64,000 nt of DNA from positions 124,001 through 188,000 of the forward strand of contig NZ_JANUQM010000004.1 of the NCBI RefSeq assembly GCF_030386795.1, in the 5' to 3' direction. The DNA comes from Streptomyces sp. S.PNR 29 (GTDB lineage Bacteria; Actinomycetota; Actinomycetes; Streptomycetales; Streptomycetaceae). Below, piece after piece: positions 51,786-60,519 of the stretch. The stretch's first letter is position 1; every line of letters starts with the position of its first letter. A program made the position numbers and the translations under genes. The notes under the pieces are model-generated. The model worked only from the letters and a program-made list of their open reading frames with translations. It was not told the DNA's origin and ran no database searches.

Positions 51786-52736
51786 GTGTCCCCACCCCCG
51801 CCTCCACTCGGCCGCGGCCGCAGACGCACGGCGCAGGCCTTCGACGAAGCTCTCGACGACGCCGAGCTCGTCGCCGCACGCGCCGCCCTGGCACAGGGGC
51901 GGTGGCAGACCGCCCGCTCGCTGCTCGTCCACACGGGGGACGAGTGGGACCGCCGCGGGCACCGGATCACGGTCCTGGCCAGGGAGCCGTACTGCGTCCC
52001 CTGGGCCCGCGAGTGGCTGCTCGCCGAGCCCGAGTCCGCCGACGCCGCCGTCCTGCTCGCCCTCGCGCTGGTCCGGGGCGCCCTGCGCGGCAAGGGGAAG
52101 CCGGACCGCGCCCGCGAGGCCTGCCGGGACGCCGCCGCGCTCGCCCCCGCCGACCCCACCCCGTGGCTCGGCCTGCTGATGCTGGAGCGGGCCCTGGGCG
52201 CCGAGGAGGACGTGGTCCGGCTGTTCGAGGAGATCCGCAGCCGGTACGCCGACCACCACCACGCCCACCACCTGATGGTCGCCCGGCTCGCCGAGCGCCG
52301 CGCCGACGCCGGCCCCGACCCGCTGCACGAGGTGTACGACTTCGCCGGCTGGGCCGCCGAGCAGGCCCCCGCCGACTCACCGCTCGCCATCCTGCCGGTC
52401 ATCGCACACGCCGAGCGCTACCGCGTACTGGCCGCCGCCGGACACGAGCCGCCCGACCCGGCGGCCTCCGGGCACTGGTCCGGCCGCCGGGCCCGGCAGG
52501 TGATGAAAGCCGCCTTCGACTGGTGGCTGGAGTGGGAGCAGGACGGCCACCCGCGCCGCCTGATCGACCTCAACTTCCTCGCCCACGCGAAGGTCTGCGA
52601 GGGGCGGGGCGCCGAGGCCGCCGCCCTGTTCCACCGCATCGGCGAGCACATCACCCCCGCGCCGTGGTCGTACCCGGACCGCGACCCGCACACCGCCTTC
52701 CGCGCCGCACGCGCCAGCGCGCTCGGCGCGGCCTGA
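51786..52736 (+). CDS. Helical repeat protein, unknown function
   Basis: The product has 316 residues. The GTG at 51786 follows GAGGAAG; a GTG at 51771 is possible. It is helical throughout with TPR-like pairs (AELVAARAALAQGRWQTARSLL; LALALVRGALRGKGKPDRAREACRDAAALAPADPTPW; DVVRLFEEIRSRY) and a HHHAHH run. It has no signal peptide. It precedes an amino-acid permease by 37 bases and is probably co-transcribed. It may be a regulatory or partner protein, but this is a guess. Confidence 0.8.
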   Translation: MSPPPPPLGRGRRRTAQAFDEALDDAELVAARAALAQGRWQTARSLLVHTGDEWDRRGHRITVLAREPYCVPWAREWLLAEPESADAAVLLALALVRGALRGKGKPDRAREACRDAAALAPADPTPWLGLLMLERALGAEEDVVRLFEEIRSRYADHHHAHHLMVARLAERRADAGPDPLHEVYDFAGWAAEQAPADSPLAILPVIAHAERYRVLAAAGHEPPDPAASGHWSGRRARQVMKAAFDWWLEWEQDGHPRRLIDLNFLAHAKVCEGRGAEAAALFHRIGEHITPAPWSYPDRDPHTAFRAARASALGAA

Positions 52737-52773
52737 CCCCCGCTCCCAGAGAAGACAGAAGGACGGCACCCCG

Positions 52774-54309
52774 ATGACCACGGGCAGTTCGAGCACGAGC
52801 AGACCCACCGCCGCCGGCATCAGCACCTACCTGGGGCACGAGCGCGCCCTGCGCGCCGACCGCCTCGGCACGGGGGGCCTGCTGCTCTCCGTCCTCGCCG
52901 CCACCGCCCCGCTCATGGTGGTCGCCGGTGTCATGCCCACCACCTTCGCGGTGATGGGCATCGTCGGGCAGCCGCTGCTCTTCGTCCTGCTCGGTGTGGT
53001 GCTGGTGCTCTTCAGCGTCGGGTACGCCGAGATGAGCCGGCACGTGCACAACGCGGGCGCCTTCTACGCCTACATCTCCCGCGGCCTCGGCGGCACCGCC
53101 GGAGCCGGGGCCGCCCTGGTCGCGCTCGTCGCCTACAACGCCCTCCAGGTCGGCATCTACGGCATCTTCGGCTTCGAGGTCTCCGGGCTCTTCGCCACCT
53201 ACGCCGAGATCGAGGTCGCCTGGTGGATACCGGCACTGGCGGCCGTGGCCGTGGTCGGCGTGCTGGGCTGGCTGAAGATCGACGTCAACGCGCGCGTGCT
53301 GGGCGTTCTGCTGGTCATCGAGGTACTGCTCGTCGCCGTGTTCGACATCGCCGCCGTCGCCGACCCCGGCGCGGAGGGCCTGTCGCTGCACGCCTTCGAC
53401 CCGGGCACGCTCACCGGCGCCGGCGTCGGCACCGCGCTGTGCTTCTGCATCGCCGCCTTCACCGGCTTCGAGCAGGCCCCGGTGTACGCCGAGGAGACCA
53501 GCCGGCCGCACGTCCTGGTACCGCGCGTGATGTTCCTCGCCGTCGGCTTCGTCGCCGTCTTCTTCGCGATCAGCTCCTGGGCGTACACCGTCGCCGCCGG
53601 GCCGTCGCAGATCGTCGGCACCGCGCAGAAGCAGAGCGCCGGGCTGCTGTTCTTCCTCACCGAATCCCGGCTCGGCGGCACCTTCACGGACGTCCTGCAC
53701 GTCCTGTTCGTGACCGGCATGTTCGCCGCCCTGCTCAGCTTCCACAACGTCGTCGCCCGGTACGCCTTCGCCATGGGCCGTGAGGGCCTGCTGCCCGCCG
53801 CCTTCGGCCGCACCAACACCACCAGCGGCGCCCCCGGCACCGGATCGCTGCTGCAGAGCGCCGTCTCCGCGGTGATCGTCCTCGCCTTCGCGATCGCCGA
53901 CGACAAGCCGGTGGGCGACCCCACCGAACCCGTCCTGCACCTGTTCACCTGGTTCGGCAACATCGGCGCCCTCGGCGTGATCCTGCTGATGGCGGCGGCC
54001 TCCCTGTCGGTCGTCGTCTTCTTCGTCCGCCGCGGTGCGGCCGGCGCCCAGGCCTGGCGGCTGGTCACCTCCGTGCTGGCCGGCCTCGCCCTGCTGGTGA
54101 TCGCCGGTTACACGGTGAAGGACTTCGACGTGCTGGTCGGCGCCGGCCCCGGCTCCTCCCTCAGCTGGCTGCTGCCCGGCATCATCGGCCTCGCCCTGGC
54201 CGCCGGCCTCGTGCAGGGCCTGGTCCTGCGCGCCCGCGCCCCCGAGCGGCACGCCCGCATCGGACTCGGCAACGAGGCGTTCCAGCTGGAGAAGGCGGCA
54301 TCGTCCTGA
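52774..54309 (+). CDS. APC-superfamily amino-acid permease
   Basis: The product has 511 residues. The ATG at 52774 follows GAAGGACGG. About twelve helices are predicted, with the APC helix-1 motif LLLSVLAATAPLMVVAGVMPTTFAV and the helix-6 region FCIAAFTGFEQAPVYAEET. It probably imports an amino acid or amine with protons. The substrate is unknown. It shares an operon with the helical repeat gene upstream. Confidence 0.92.
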   Translation: MTTGSSSTSRPTAAGISTYLGHERALRADRLGTGGLLLSVLAATAPLMVVAGVMPTTFAVMGIVGQPLLFVLLGVVLVLFSVGYAEMSRHVHNAGAFYAYISRGLGGTAGAGAALVALVAYNALQVGIYGIFGFEVSGLFATYAEIEVAWWIPALAAVAVVGVLGWLKIDVNARVLGVLLVIEVLLVAVFDIAAVADPGAEGLSLHAFDPGTLTGAGVGTALCFCIAAFTGFEQAPVYAEETSRPHVLVPRVMFLAVGFVAVFFAISSWAYTVAAGPSQIVGTAQKQSAGLLFFLTESRLGGTFTDVLHVLFVTGMFAALLSFHNVVARYAFAMGREGLLPAAFGRTNTTSGAPGTGSLLQSAVSAVIVLAFAIADDKPVGDPTEPVLHLFTWFGNIGALGVILLMAAASLSVVVFFVRRGAAGAQAWRLVTSVLAGLALLVIAGYTVKDFDVLVGAGPGSSLSWLLPGIIGLALAAGLVQGLVLRARAPERHARIGLGNEAFQLEKAASS

Positions 54310-54404
54310 CGGCCGCGGCGCCGAGGTGAGAAGTGGTTACGGAACTCTGACGCGCACCCGTGCATCCCTGGCCCGCCGGGGGTCGCGGGTGGTCGAATGA
54401 GTAC

Positions 54405-55130
54405 GTGAATTCCGGACCATCCGAGGAGCGGGGCACCCCGGTCGGCCGCCGCGTCTTCCTCGGCACCCTCGGCCTCGGCGCCCTCGGCGTGGCCGCCGCT
54501 CCCCAGCTGCAACGCGGCCTGGAGGCTCTGCTCGGCAGCGCCGCCGACAAGGACCCCACCGGCCTGACGGGCCTGCTCCCGAACGGCGGCGGCTTCCGCT
54601 ACTACTCGGTCGCCTCCTCCGTACCGCACAAGAACGCCGAGACCTACCGCCTCACCGTCGACGGCCTCGTCGACCGCCCGAAGACCTACACGCTCGCCGA
54701 ACTGCGCGCACTGCCCCAGACCCGGCTGGTCAAGGACGTCCAGTGCGTCACCGGCTGGCGGGTCCCCGGCACCCCCTTCGAGGGTGTGCGCCTGTCCCGG
54801 CTCCTCGACGCCGCGGGAGTACGCCAGGGGGCCGGGGCCGTGCGCTTCACCTGCTTCGACGGCACGTACAGCGAGAGCCTCACCCTGGACCAGGCACGCC
54901 GCTCGGACGTGCTGGTCGCCCTGCGCATGCAGGACAAGGACCTCACGCACTCCCACGGCGGCCCCGTCCGCCTCTATGTCGCGCCCATGTACTTCTACAA
55001 GTCCGCCAAGTGGCTCTCCGGCATCACCGTCACCGAGGACGTGAAGCCCGGCTACTGGGAGGAGCGCGGCTACGACGTCGACGCCTGGGTCGGCCGCTCG
55101 AACGGACGTGACGATGAGCCTACGAGCTGA
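54405..55130 (+). CDS. Tat-exported molybdopterin-dependent oxidoreductase (sulfite oxidase/YedY-like)
   Basis: The product has 241 residues from the GTG at 54405. A twin-arginine signal (VGRRVFLGTLGLGALGVAAAP) precedes the sulfite-oxidase catalytic domain. The molybdenum ligand is the Cys of KDVQCVTGWRVPGTPFEGVRLSRLLD. The C-terminal part has GGPVRLYVAPMYFYKSAKWLSGI. It resembles MsrP/YedY (repair of oxidised methionine) and small sulfite oxidases. The following gene encodes a cytochrome b that overlaps by 17 bases and would carry its electrons. Confidence 0.9.
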   Translation: MNSGPSEERGTPVGRRVFLGTLGLGALGVAAAPQLQRGLEALLGSAADKDPTGLTGLLPNGGGFRYYSVASSVPHKNAETYRLTVDGLVDRPKTYTLAELRALPQTRLVKDVQCVTGWRVPGTPFEGVRLSRLLDAAGVRQGAGAVRFTCFDGTYSESLTLDQARRSDVLVALRMQDKDLTHSHGGPVRLYVAPMYFYKSAKWLSGITVTEDVKPGYWEERGYDVDAWVGRSNGRDDEPTS

Positions 55131-55734
55131 CGCCCCGGCACCGCCGGGAGTGCGGCGCTTCAGCCACGCCGAACGGTGGGTGCACCGCACCACCGCCGCC
55201 CTGATGGGCCTGTGCATCGTGACGGCGGCCTGCCTGTACGTCCCCCAGCTCGCCGAACTCGTCGGCCGCCGCGCCCTCGTGGTCACCCTGCACGAGTGGG
55301 CCGGACTCGCCCTGCCCGTCCCCGTCCTGGCCGGCCTCGCCTCCCGCGCCTTCCGCGCCGACCTGGGCCGCCTGAACCGCTTCGGCCCGCACGACCGCCT
55401 CTGGCTCCGCGCCGCCCTGCGCCGCGACCGGCGGCCCGGGTCGCGCCCGGCGGCGAAGTTCAACGCCGGGCAGAAGATCTACGCGGCCTGGATCGCCGGC
55501 GCCACCCTGGTGATGCTCGGCACCGGCCTGCTGATGTGGTTCACCCACCTCACTCCGCTGGAGTGGCGCACCAGCGCCACCTTCGTGCACGACTGGCTGG
55601 CCCTCACCATCGGCGTCGTCCTCGCCGGCCACATCGGCATGGCCCTGGCCGACCCGGAAGCACGGAGGGGGCTGCGGACGGGATCGGTGAGCCGGGAGTG
55701 GGCGGAGCGGGAGCACCCGCTCTGGCGACCGTAG
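55114..55734 (+). CDS. Cytochrome b561-type membrane subunit
   Basis: The product has 206 residues from the ATG at 55114 (GTG 55108 is in frame). Four helices carry likely heme histidines: FSHAERWVHR, VTLHEWAGLALP, TFVHDWLALTIG and VLAGHIGMALA. It resembles the formate-dehydrogenase gamma/YedZ-like b-type cytochromes. It overlaps the molybdoenzyme gene and probably links it to the quinone pool. Confidence 0.88.
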   Translation: MSLRADAPAPPGVRRFSHAERWVHRTTAALMGLCIVTAACLYVPQLAELVGRRALVVTLHEWAGLALPVPVLAGLASRAFRADLGRLNRFGPHDRLWLRAALRRDRRPGSRPAAKFNAGQKIYAAWIAGATLVMLGTGLLMWFTHLTPLEWRTSATFVHDWLALTIGVVLAGHIGMALADPEARRGLRTGSVSREWAEREHPLWRP

Positions 55735-55788
55735 CTCCGGGCCGCGCTGCGGGAGCGGTAGCAGCCCTGCGGAGCCTGGGCGAACGGT

Positions 55789-56817
55789 TCAGGACGCGAA
55801 GTCCAGCAGCACCTTGCAACTCCGGCTCCGGTCCCCGGCAAGGACGAAGGCCGACTCCGCGTCCCGGACCGGCACCACCGCGCTGACCAGCCGGTCGAAC
55901 GAGGGCTCCGCCGCCAGCAGCCCCAGCGCCCGGTCGAACTCCGCGTCGAAACGAAAGGAGCCCCGCAGCTCGATCTCCCGGCTCACCACCAGGTTCCCCG
56001 CGAACGGGCTCTGCCCCGGCGGCAGCATCCCGAGCTGCACGACGACCCCGCCGCGCCGCACCAGCCGCAGACAGGTGCCGAGCCCGGCCGCCACCCCGGA
56101 CGCCTCGATCGCCGTGTCCACCTCCGTCGGCCACCTGGAGTCGTCCGGATCACCGGCCCGTACGACGGCGTCGGCGCCGACCGCGGAGGCGTACTCCAGC
56201 GCCGCGGGCAGCAGATCGCTGACCGTCACCCGGGCCGCCCCGGCGGCCTTGGCCGCGGCGACCACCAGGCAGCCGATGGGCCCGGCACCGGTGACGAGGA
56301 CGTGCCTGCCGGTCACGTCCCCGGCCCGCCGCACCGCGTGCAGCGCCACCGACAGGGGCTCCGCTAGCGCGGCCCGCCGCAGTGACAGCCCCGCCGGGAG
56401 GGGCCGCAGCTGATCGACGGGGACGACGACGAGGCCCGCGAAACCGCCCTGCACGTGCGGGAAACGTGCCGCACTGCCCAGGTAGCGGGTGTCCCGGCAG
56501 ACGTTCCGCCGCCCGTCCCGGCACTCCGGGCACACCCCGCACGGGGTGGCGGGGTGCACGGCGACGGCCGTACCGGCAGGGGGACCCGGCGTGTCCGGGG
56601 AGCCGTACCCCACGACCGTCCCGACCACCTCGTGCCCGAGCACCATCGGCTCCCTGAGGCGGAAGTCGCCGACCCCGCCGTGCCGCCAGTAGTGCAGGTC
56701 CGACCCGCACACGCCCCCGTACCGCACGGCGACCAGCGCCCCACCGGGGCCGGGCACCGGGGCCGGCAGCGCGTCGACCCTGAGATCTCCCTGACCGTGG
56801 ATCACACAACCGAGCAT
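55789..56817 (-). CDS. idnD: L-idonate 5-dehydrogenase, zinc MDR type
   Basis: The product has 342 residues. The ATG at 56817 follows AAAGGGG. It has the catalytic zinc GGVCGSDLHYWRHG and GHEVVGTVVG, structural zinc CGVCPECRDGRRNVC, and a nucleotide fold VLVTGAGPIGCLVVAAAKAAGA. The sorbitol/idonate dehydrogenase subgroup fits GGVGDFRLREPMVLGHE. With idnO, gntP and gntK upstream on the same strand, it would oxidise L-idonate to 5-ketogluconate. It is the last gene of the operon, 14 bases after idnO. Confidence 0.88.
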   Translation of the reverse strand: MLGCVIHGQGDLRVDALPAPVPGPGGALVAVRYGGVCGSDLHYWRHGGVGDFRLREPMVLGHEVVGTVVGYGSPDTPGPPAGTAVAVHPATPCGVCPECRDGRRNVCRDTRYLGSAARFPHVQGGFAGLVVVPVDQLRPLPAGLSLRRAALAEPLSVALHAVRRAGDVTGRHVLVTGAGPIGCLVVAAAKAAGAARVTVSDLLPAALEYASAVGADAVVRAGDPDDSRWPTEVDTAIEASGVAAGLGTCLRLVRRGGVVVQLGMLPPGQSPFAGNLVVSREIELRGSFRFDAEFDRALGLLAAEPSFDRLVSAVVPVRDAESAFVLAGDRSRSCKVLLDFAS

Positions 56818-56831
56818 CGGCGGGGCCCCTT

Positions 56832-57593
56832 TCACAGCACGCTCGTCATGCCGCCGTCGACGTACAGCACCTGACCGCTGACGAAGTCCGCGGCGGGCGA
56901 GGCGAGGAACAGCACCCCGCCCACCAGGTCCTCCGTACGTCCCCAGCGCCCGGCCGGGGTGCGCCGCCGCACCCAGGCGCTGAACTCCTCGTCGTCCACG
57001 AGGGGTCGGGTCAGCTCGGTCTCGATGTAGCCCGGGCCCAGGCCGTTGACCTGCACGCCGTACGGGCCCCAGTCCGCGCACATGCCCTTGGTGAGCATCT
57101 TCAGGGCGCCCTTGGTGGCGGCGTAGGGGGCGATGCCGGGGCGGACCACCTCGCTCTGCAGCGAGCAGATGTTGATGATCTTGCCGTGCCCGCGGCCGGT
57201 CATGCGCCGGGCGGCCTCCCGGCCGACCAGGAACGCGCTGGTGAGGTTGGTGTCCAGGATGCGGTGCCAGTCGGCGTCCGCAAACTCCAGGAGGGGGGCG
57301 CGCAGTTGCATGCCCGCGTTGTTGACCAGGATGTCGAGCGGGCCCACCCGCTCCTCGACCTCCGCGATCCCGGCCCGCACCGACGCCCCGTCGGTGACGT
57401 CGAACGCGGCCGTGTGGACGTCACCGGGCAGCTCGGAAGCCGCCTTGGTGAGGCGTTCGCCGTCCCGTCCGTTGAGGACGACCCGGCAGCCGGCCTCCGA
57501 CAGGCCCCGGGCGAGGGCGAGTCCGATGCCCCGGCTGGAGCCCGTCACCAGAGCCGTACGGCCGCTGATGTCGAAGAGCGGGTGACTTGTCAT
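56832..57593 (-). CDS. idnO: Gluconate 5-dehydrogenase (SDR)
   Basis: The product has 253 residues. The ATG at 57593 follows TAGGAGT. TGSSRGIGLALA, NNAGMQLRAPLLEF, Ser in INICSLQSEVVRPGIAPYAATKGALKML and the Tyr-x3-Lys in it are present. It reduces 5-ketogluconate to gluconate. It is 10 bases downstream of gntP. With idnD and gntK it completes the L-idonate to 6-phosphogluconate route. Confidence 0.9.
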   Translation of the reverse strand: MTSHPLFDISGRTALVTGSSRGIGLALARGLSEAGCRVVLNGRDGERLTKAASELPGDVHTAAFDVTDGASVRAGIAEVEERVGPLDILVNNAGMQLRAPLLEFADADWHRILDTNLTSAFLVGREAARRMTGRGHGKIINICSLQSEVVRPGIAPYAATKGALKMLTKGMCADWGPYGVQVNGLGPGYIETELTRPLVDDEEFSAWVRRRTPAGRWGRTEDLVGGVLFLASPAADFVSGQVLYVDGGMTSVL

Positions 57594-57603
57594 CGCCGTA
57601 CTC

Positions 57604-59031
57604 CTAGATCACGAGGGACAACAGGAGCACCACGCCACCCGCGACCACGGAGATGATGCACTCCATCACCGACCAGGTCTTCAGGTTCTGCCCGACGCTG
57701 AGCCCGAAGTACTCCTTGACCAGCCAGAACCCCGCGTCGTTGACATGGCTCAGGAACAGCGAGCCCGCGCCGATGGCGAGGACCAGCAGGGCGGCGTGCG
57801 TGGTCGACATGTCGGCGGCGAGGGGGGCCACCAGGCCGGCCGCCGAGACCGTCGCCACCGTCGCCGAACCGGTCGCCAGCCGGATCGCCACCGCGATCAG
57901 CCAGGCCAGCAGCAGCGCCGGGATGGACCAGTCCTCCGAGATCTCCAGGATCATCTGTCCCACACCGGAGTCGATCAGCGTCTGCTTGAAACCGCCGCCC
58001 GCGCCGACGATCAGCAGGATGCCCGCGATGGGCCCGAGGCTCTTCTCGACCAGCGGGGATATGCGCTCCTTGGAGTACCCGGCGGGCCGCAGCAGCGTGA
58101 AGACGCCGAGCAGCACGGCGGCGAGCAGGGCGATCAGCGGGGCGCCGATGACGTCGAAGACGCGCTGCACCAGGTTCGCCGGGTCGTCGATGACGATGTC
58201 GACCAGCGCCTTGGCCAGCATCAGGATCACCGGCAGCAGGACGGTGATCAGCGTGGCGCCGAAGCCGGGACGCTTGTCCAGCTCCTCGGAGGCGCGCTGG
58301 GCGGGGGCCTGGGGGGAACCCCCAGTGGAAAGCAGCATGCGGTCGGGTGCCGGGACGTCCACCCAGCGGGCCGCGTACCGGGAGAAGAGAGGGCCCGCGA
58401 TGATCACCGTGGGTATCGCGACCAGGACGCCCAGCGCCAGGGTGACGCCCAGGTCGGCCTTGACCGCGTCGATCGCGACCAGTGGGCCGGGGTGGGGCGG
58501 GACCAGGCCGTGCATCACGGACAGGCCCGCCAGCGCCGGGATGCCGATCCGCATCAGCGAGTAGTTGCCGCGCTTGGCGACCATCAGCACCACCGGGATC
58601 AGCAGCACGATGCCGACCTCGAAGAACAGCGGCAGACCGATCACCGAGGCGATCAGCACCATCGCCCACGGCATGGACCGGCCGCCCGCCTTGTCCAGGA
58701 TGGTGTCGACGATCTGGTCCGCGCCGCCGGAGTCGGCGAGCATCTTGCCGAGGATCGCCCCGAGGGCGATCAGCACGCCCACGCCGGCGACCGTGGTGCC
58801 GAGCCCGGTGGTGAAGCTGGTCAGGACCTTGTCGAGCGGCGCCCCGGCGAACGCGCCCAGTGCCAGTGACCCGATGGTCAGCGCCAGGAAGGCATGCAGC
58901 TTGAACTTGGTGATGAGCAGGACGATGACGGCGATGCCCGCCAGGACGGCGATGCCCAGCTGAGCGTGGCCGGCCGAGGTGATCGGCTCGGGTGCGTCCG
59001 CTGCCAGCATCTCGACACTGAGTCTGGTCAC
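57604..59031 (-). CDS. gntP: Gluconate:H+ symporter (GntP family)
   Basis: The product has 475 residues. The GTG at 59031 follows AAGGGAATC. It is polytopic, with family marks LIALGAILGKMLADSGGADQIVDTIL, GLPLFFEVGIVLLIPVV, MHGLVPPHPGPLVAIDAV and RLATGSATVATVSAAGLVAP. It imports gluconate, and in such operons also idonate, with protons. It lies between gntK and idnO; a hairpin in the 65-base gap after gntK may adjust its expression. Confidence 0.95.
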   Translation of the reverse strand: MTRLSVEMLAADAPEPITSAGHAQLGIAVLAGIAVIVLLITKFKLHAFLALTIGSLALGAFAGAPLDKVLTSFTTGLGTTVAGVGVLIALGAILGKMLADSGGADQIVDTILDKAGGRSMPWAMVLIASVIGLPLFFEVGIVLLIPVVLMVAKRGNYSLMRIGIPALAGLSVMHGLVPPHPGPLVAIDAVKADLGVTLALGVLVAIPTVIIAGPLFSRYAARWVDVPAPDRMLLSTGGSPQAPAQRASEELDKRPGFGATLITVLLPVILMLAKALVDIVIDDPANLVQRVFDVIGAPLIALLAAVLLGVFTLLRPAGYSKERISPLVEKSLGPIAGILLIVGAGGGFKQTLIDSGVGQMILEISEDWSIPALLLAWLIAVAIRLATGSATVATVSAAGLVAPLAADMSTTHAALLVLAIGAGSLFLSHVNDAGFWLVKEYFGLSVGQNLKTWSVMECIISVVAGGVVLLLSLVI

Positions 59032-59066
59032 GGTGATTCCCTTGCGGTTACGGGGATTCGGGGAGG

Positions 59067-59093
59067 GTCCGGGGCCACGTGCGGGCCCCGGAC
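59067..59093 (-). terminator. Intercistronic hairpin between gntK and gntP
   Basis: GTCCGGGGCC and GGCCCCGGAC form a perfect 10-bp stem with a 7-base loop, 3 bases past the gntK stop. It could be a partial terminator or an mRNA stabiliser. Confidence 0.6.
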
Positions 59094-59096
59094 GGG

Positions 59097-59615
59097 TTAC
59101 GGGGCCGGCTCCGGGAGCGCCGTCAGGGCGTTCATCGCCCGTTCGGTGATCTCCTCGGGGCTGCCCGCGACGTCCACCGCGACGCCCGTCTCGTCCGCCT
59201 GGAGCGGCTGGAGCGTGGCGAACTGGGAGTCGAGCAGCGCCGTGGGCATGAAGTGCCCCTGCCGGTGCGACATCCGGTCCTCGATGAGGGCGCGGTCCCC
59301 CGTGAGGTGCACGAAGACCAGCCCGGGGGCGGCGGCCCGCAGCCGGTCGCGGTACGACCGCTTCAGCGCCGAGCAGCTGACCACCCCGCCGAGCCCCGCC
59401 CGTCCGTGCGCCCAGCTGCCGAGGGCGTCCAGCCACGGCCACCGGTCCTCGTCCGTGAGCGGGACGCCGGCCGACATCTTGTCGATGTTGGCCGGCGGGT
59501 GGAAGTCGTCGCCCTCGGCGTACGGGACGCCGAGCCGGGCCGCGAGCAGGGGACCGATGGTGGTCTTGCCGGTGCCCGCGACGCCCATGACCACGACGAC
59601 ATGGGGGGTGTTCAT
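59097..59615 (-). CDS. gntK: Gluconokinase
   Basis: The product has 172 residues, the usual size. The ATG at 59615 has GTGAGGCAG upstream. It has Walker A GVAGTGKTT, EGDDFHPPANIDKMSAGVPLTDEDRWPWL (gluconate site), CSALKRSYRD and HFMPTALLDSQFATLQ. It phosphorylates gluconate to 6-phosphogluconate with ATP. It is the first gene of the gnt/idn operon, divergent from its likely repressor gene. Confidence 0.96.
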   Translation of the reverse strand: MNTPHVVVVMGVAGTGKTTIGPLLAARLGVPYAEGDDFHPPANIDKMSAGVPLTDEDRWPWLDALGSWAHGRAGLGGVVSCSALKRSYRDRLRAAAPGLVFVHLTGDRALIEDRMSHRQGHFMPTALLDSQFATLQPLQADETGVAVDVAGSPEEITERAMNALTALPEPAP

Positions 59616-59726
59616 CTCTGCCTCACTGTCTGCTGTCTTCGTCGACACGGATGACACGGGATGCCACGTGATGTCGACGCAACTGAAACCCATTAGGTAC
59701 GACGAATTCAAGAGTCCGGGAGAGAT

Positions 59727-59755
59727 AAGTCTGACTTTTTAGGATCGTGACACGA
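59727..59755. promoter_or_regulatory. Two short palindromes between gntK and gntR
   Basis: AAGTC-T-GACTT (59727-59737) and TCGTG-A-CACGA (59745-59755) are both perfect with a one-base centre, and their centres are 18 bases apart. The second lies between -35 and -10 (TACTCT, 59760) of gntR. They are candidate operators for the FCD-type GntR protein. Confidence 0.55.
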
Positions 59756-59772
59756 CCAGTACTCTGAGTTGC

Positions 59773-60474
59773 ATGAGCACACTGGGCCGGGGGCTGCACG
59801 GCCATGTACTGGACACCCTCGGCCTCGAGATCACCGCGGGCGAGTATCCGCCCGGCAGCGTCCTGCGCACGGACGAACTCGCCCAGCGTTTCGACGTGTC
59901 GCGCTCCGTGATGCGGGAGGCCGTCCGCGTCCTGGAGTCCATGCACCTGGTCGAGTCACGGCGCCGCGTGGGCGTGACCGTCCGCCCCAAGCCCGAGTGG
60001 AACGTGTACGACCCCCAGGTCATCCGCTGGCGTCTGGAGGGCGCCGACCGTCCTCGGCAGTTGCGCTCGCTCACGGTGCTGCGCTCGGCGATCGAACCGG
60101 TCGCCGCGGCCCTGGCCGCCAAGAACGCCACGGCGCAGCAGTGCGCCGAGCTGACCGAGTGCGCCCTCGGCATGGTCGCCAACTCACGCGGCCACAAGCT
60201 GGAGGAGTACCTCGTCCACGACGTCGCCTTCCACCGCGTGATCCTGTCCGCCTCCGGCAACGAGATGTTCGCCCGCCTCGGTGACGTCGTCGCCGAGGTC
60301 CTGGCCGGCCGCACCCATCACGACGTCATGTTCGACGACCCCGACCCGGCCGCCGTGACACTCCACGTCCAGGTCGCGGAGGCGGTACGCGCGGGCGACG
60401 CGACCCGCGCGGAACAGCTGACCCGGGAGATCACCGTCGGCGCGCTGCAGGAACTGGACATCCTGGCGCCGTGA
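59773..60474 (+). CDS. gntR: GntR-family regulator of gluconate genes (FCD domain)
   Basis: The product has 233 residues from the ATG at 59773. The winged helix is LRTDELAQRFDVSRSVMREAVRVLESMHLVESRRRVGVTV. The FCD ligand domain has metal-site-type residues in HDVAFHRVILSASGNEMFARL and LHVQVAEAVRAGD. It probably binds a sugar acid and represses the divergent gnt/idn operon. TACTCT ends 7 bases before the ATG and there is no ribosome site, which fits a leaderless mRNA. Confidence 0.92.
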   Translation: MSTLGRGLHGHVLDTLGLEITAGEYPPGSVLRTDELAQRFDVSRSVMREAVRVLESMHLVESRRRVGVTVRPKPEWNVYDPQVIRWRLEGADRPRQLRSLTVLRSAIEPVAAALAAKNATAQQCAELTECALGMVANSRGHKLEEYLVHDVAFHRVILSASGNEMFARLGDVVAEVLAGRTHHDVMFDDPDPAAVTLHVQVAEAVRAGDATRAEQLTREITVGALQELDILAP

Positions 60475-60519
60475 CGGCCGGCCTCCGCCGGAGGCGGCCC
60501 CCGTCACTCCAGGAAGTCG

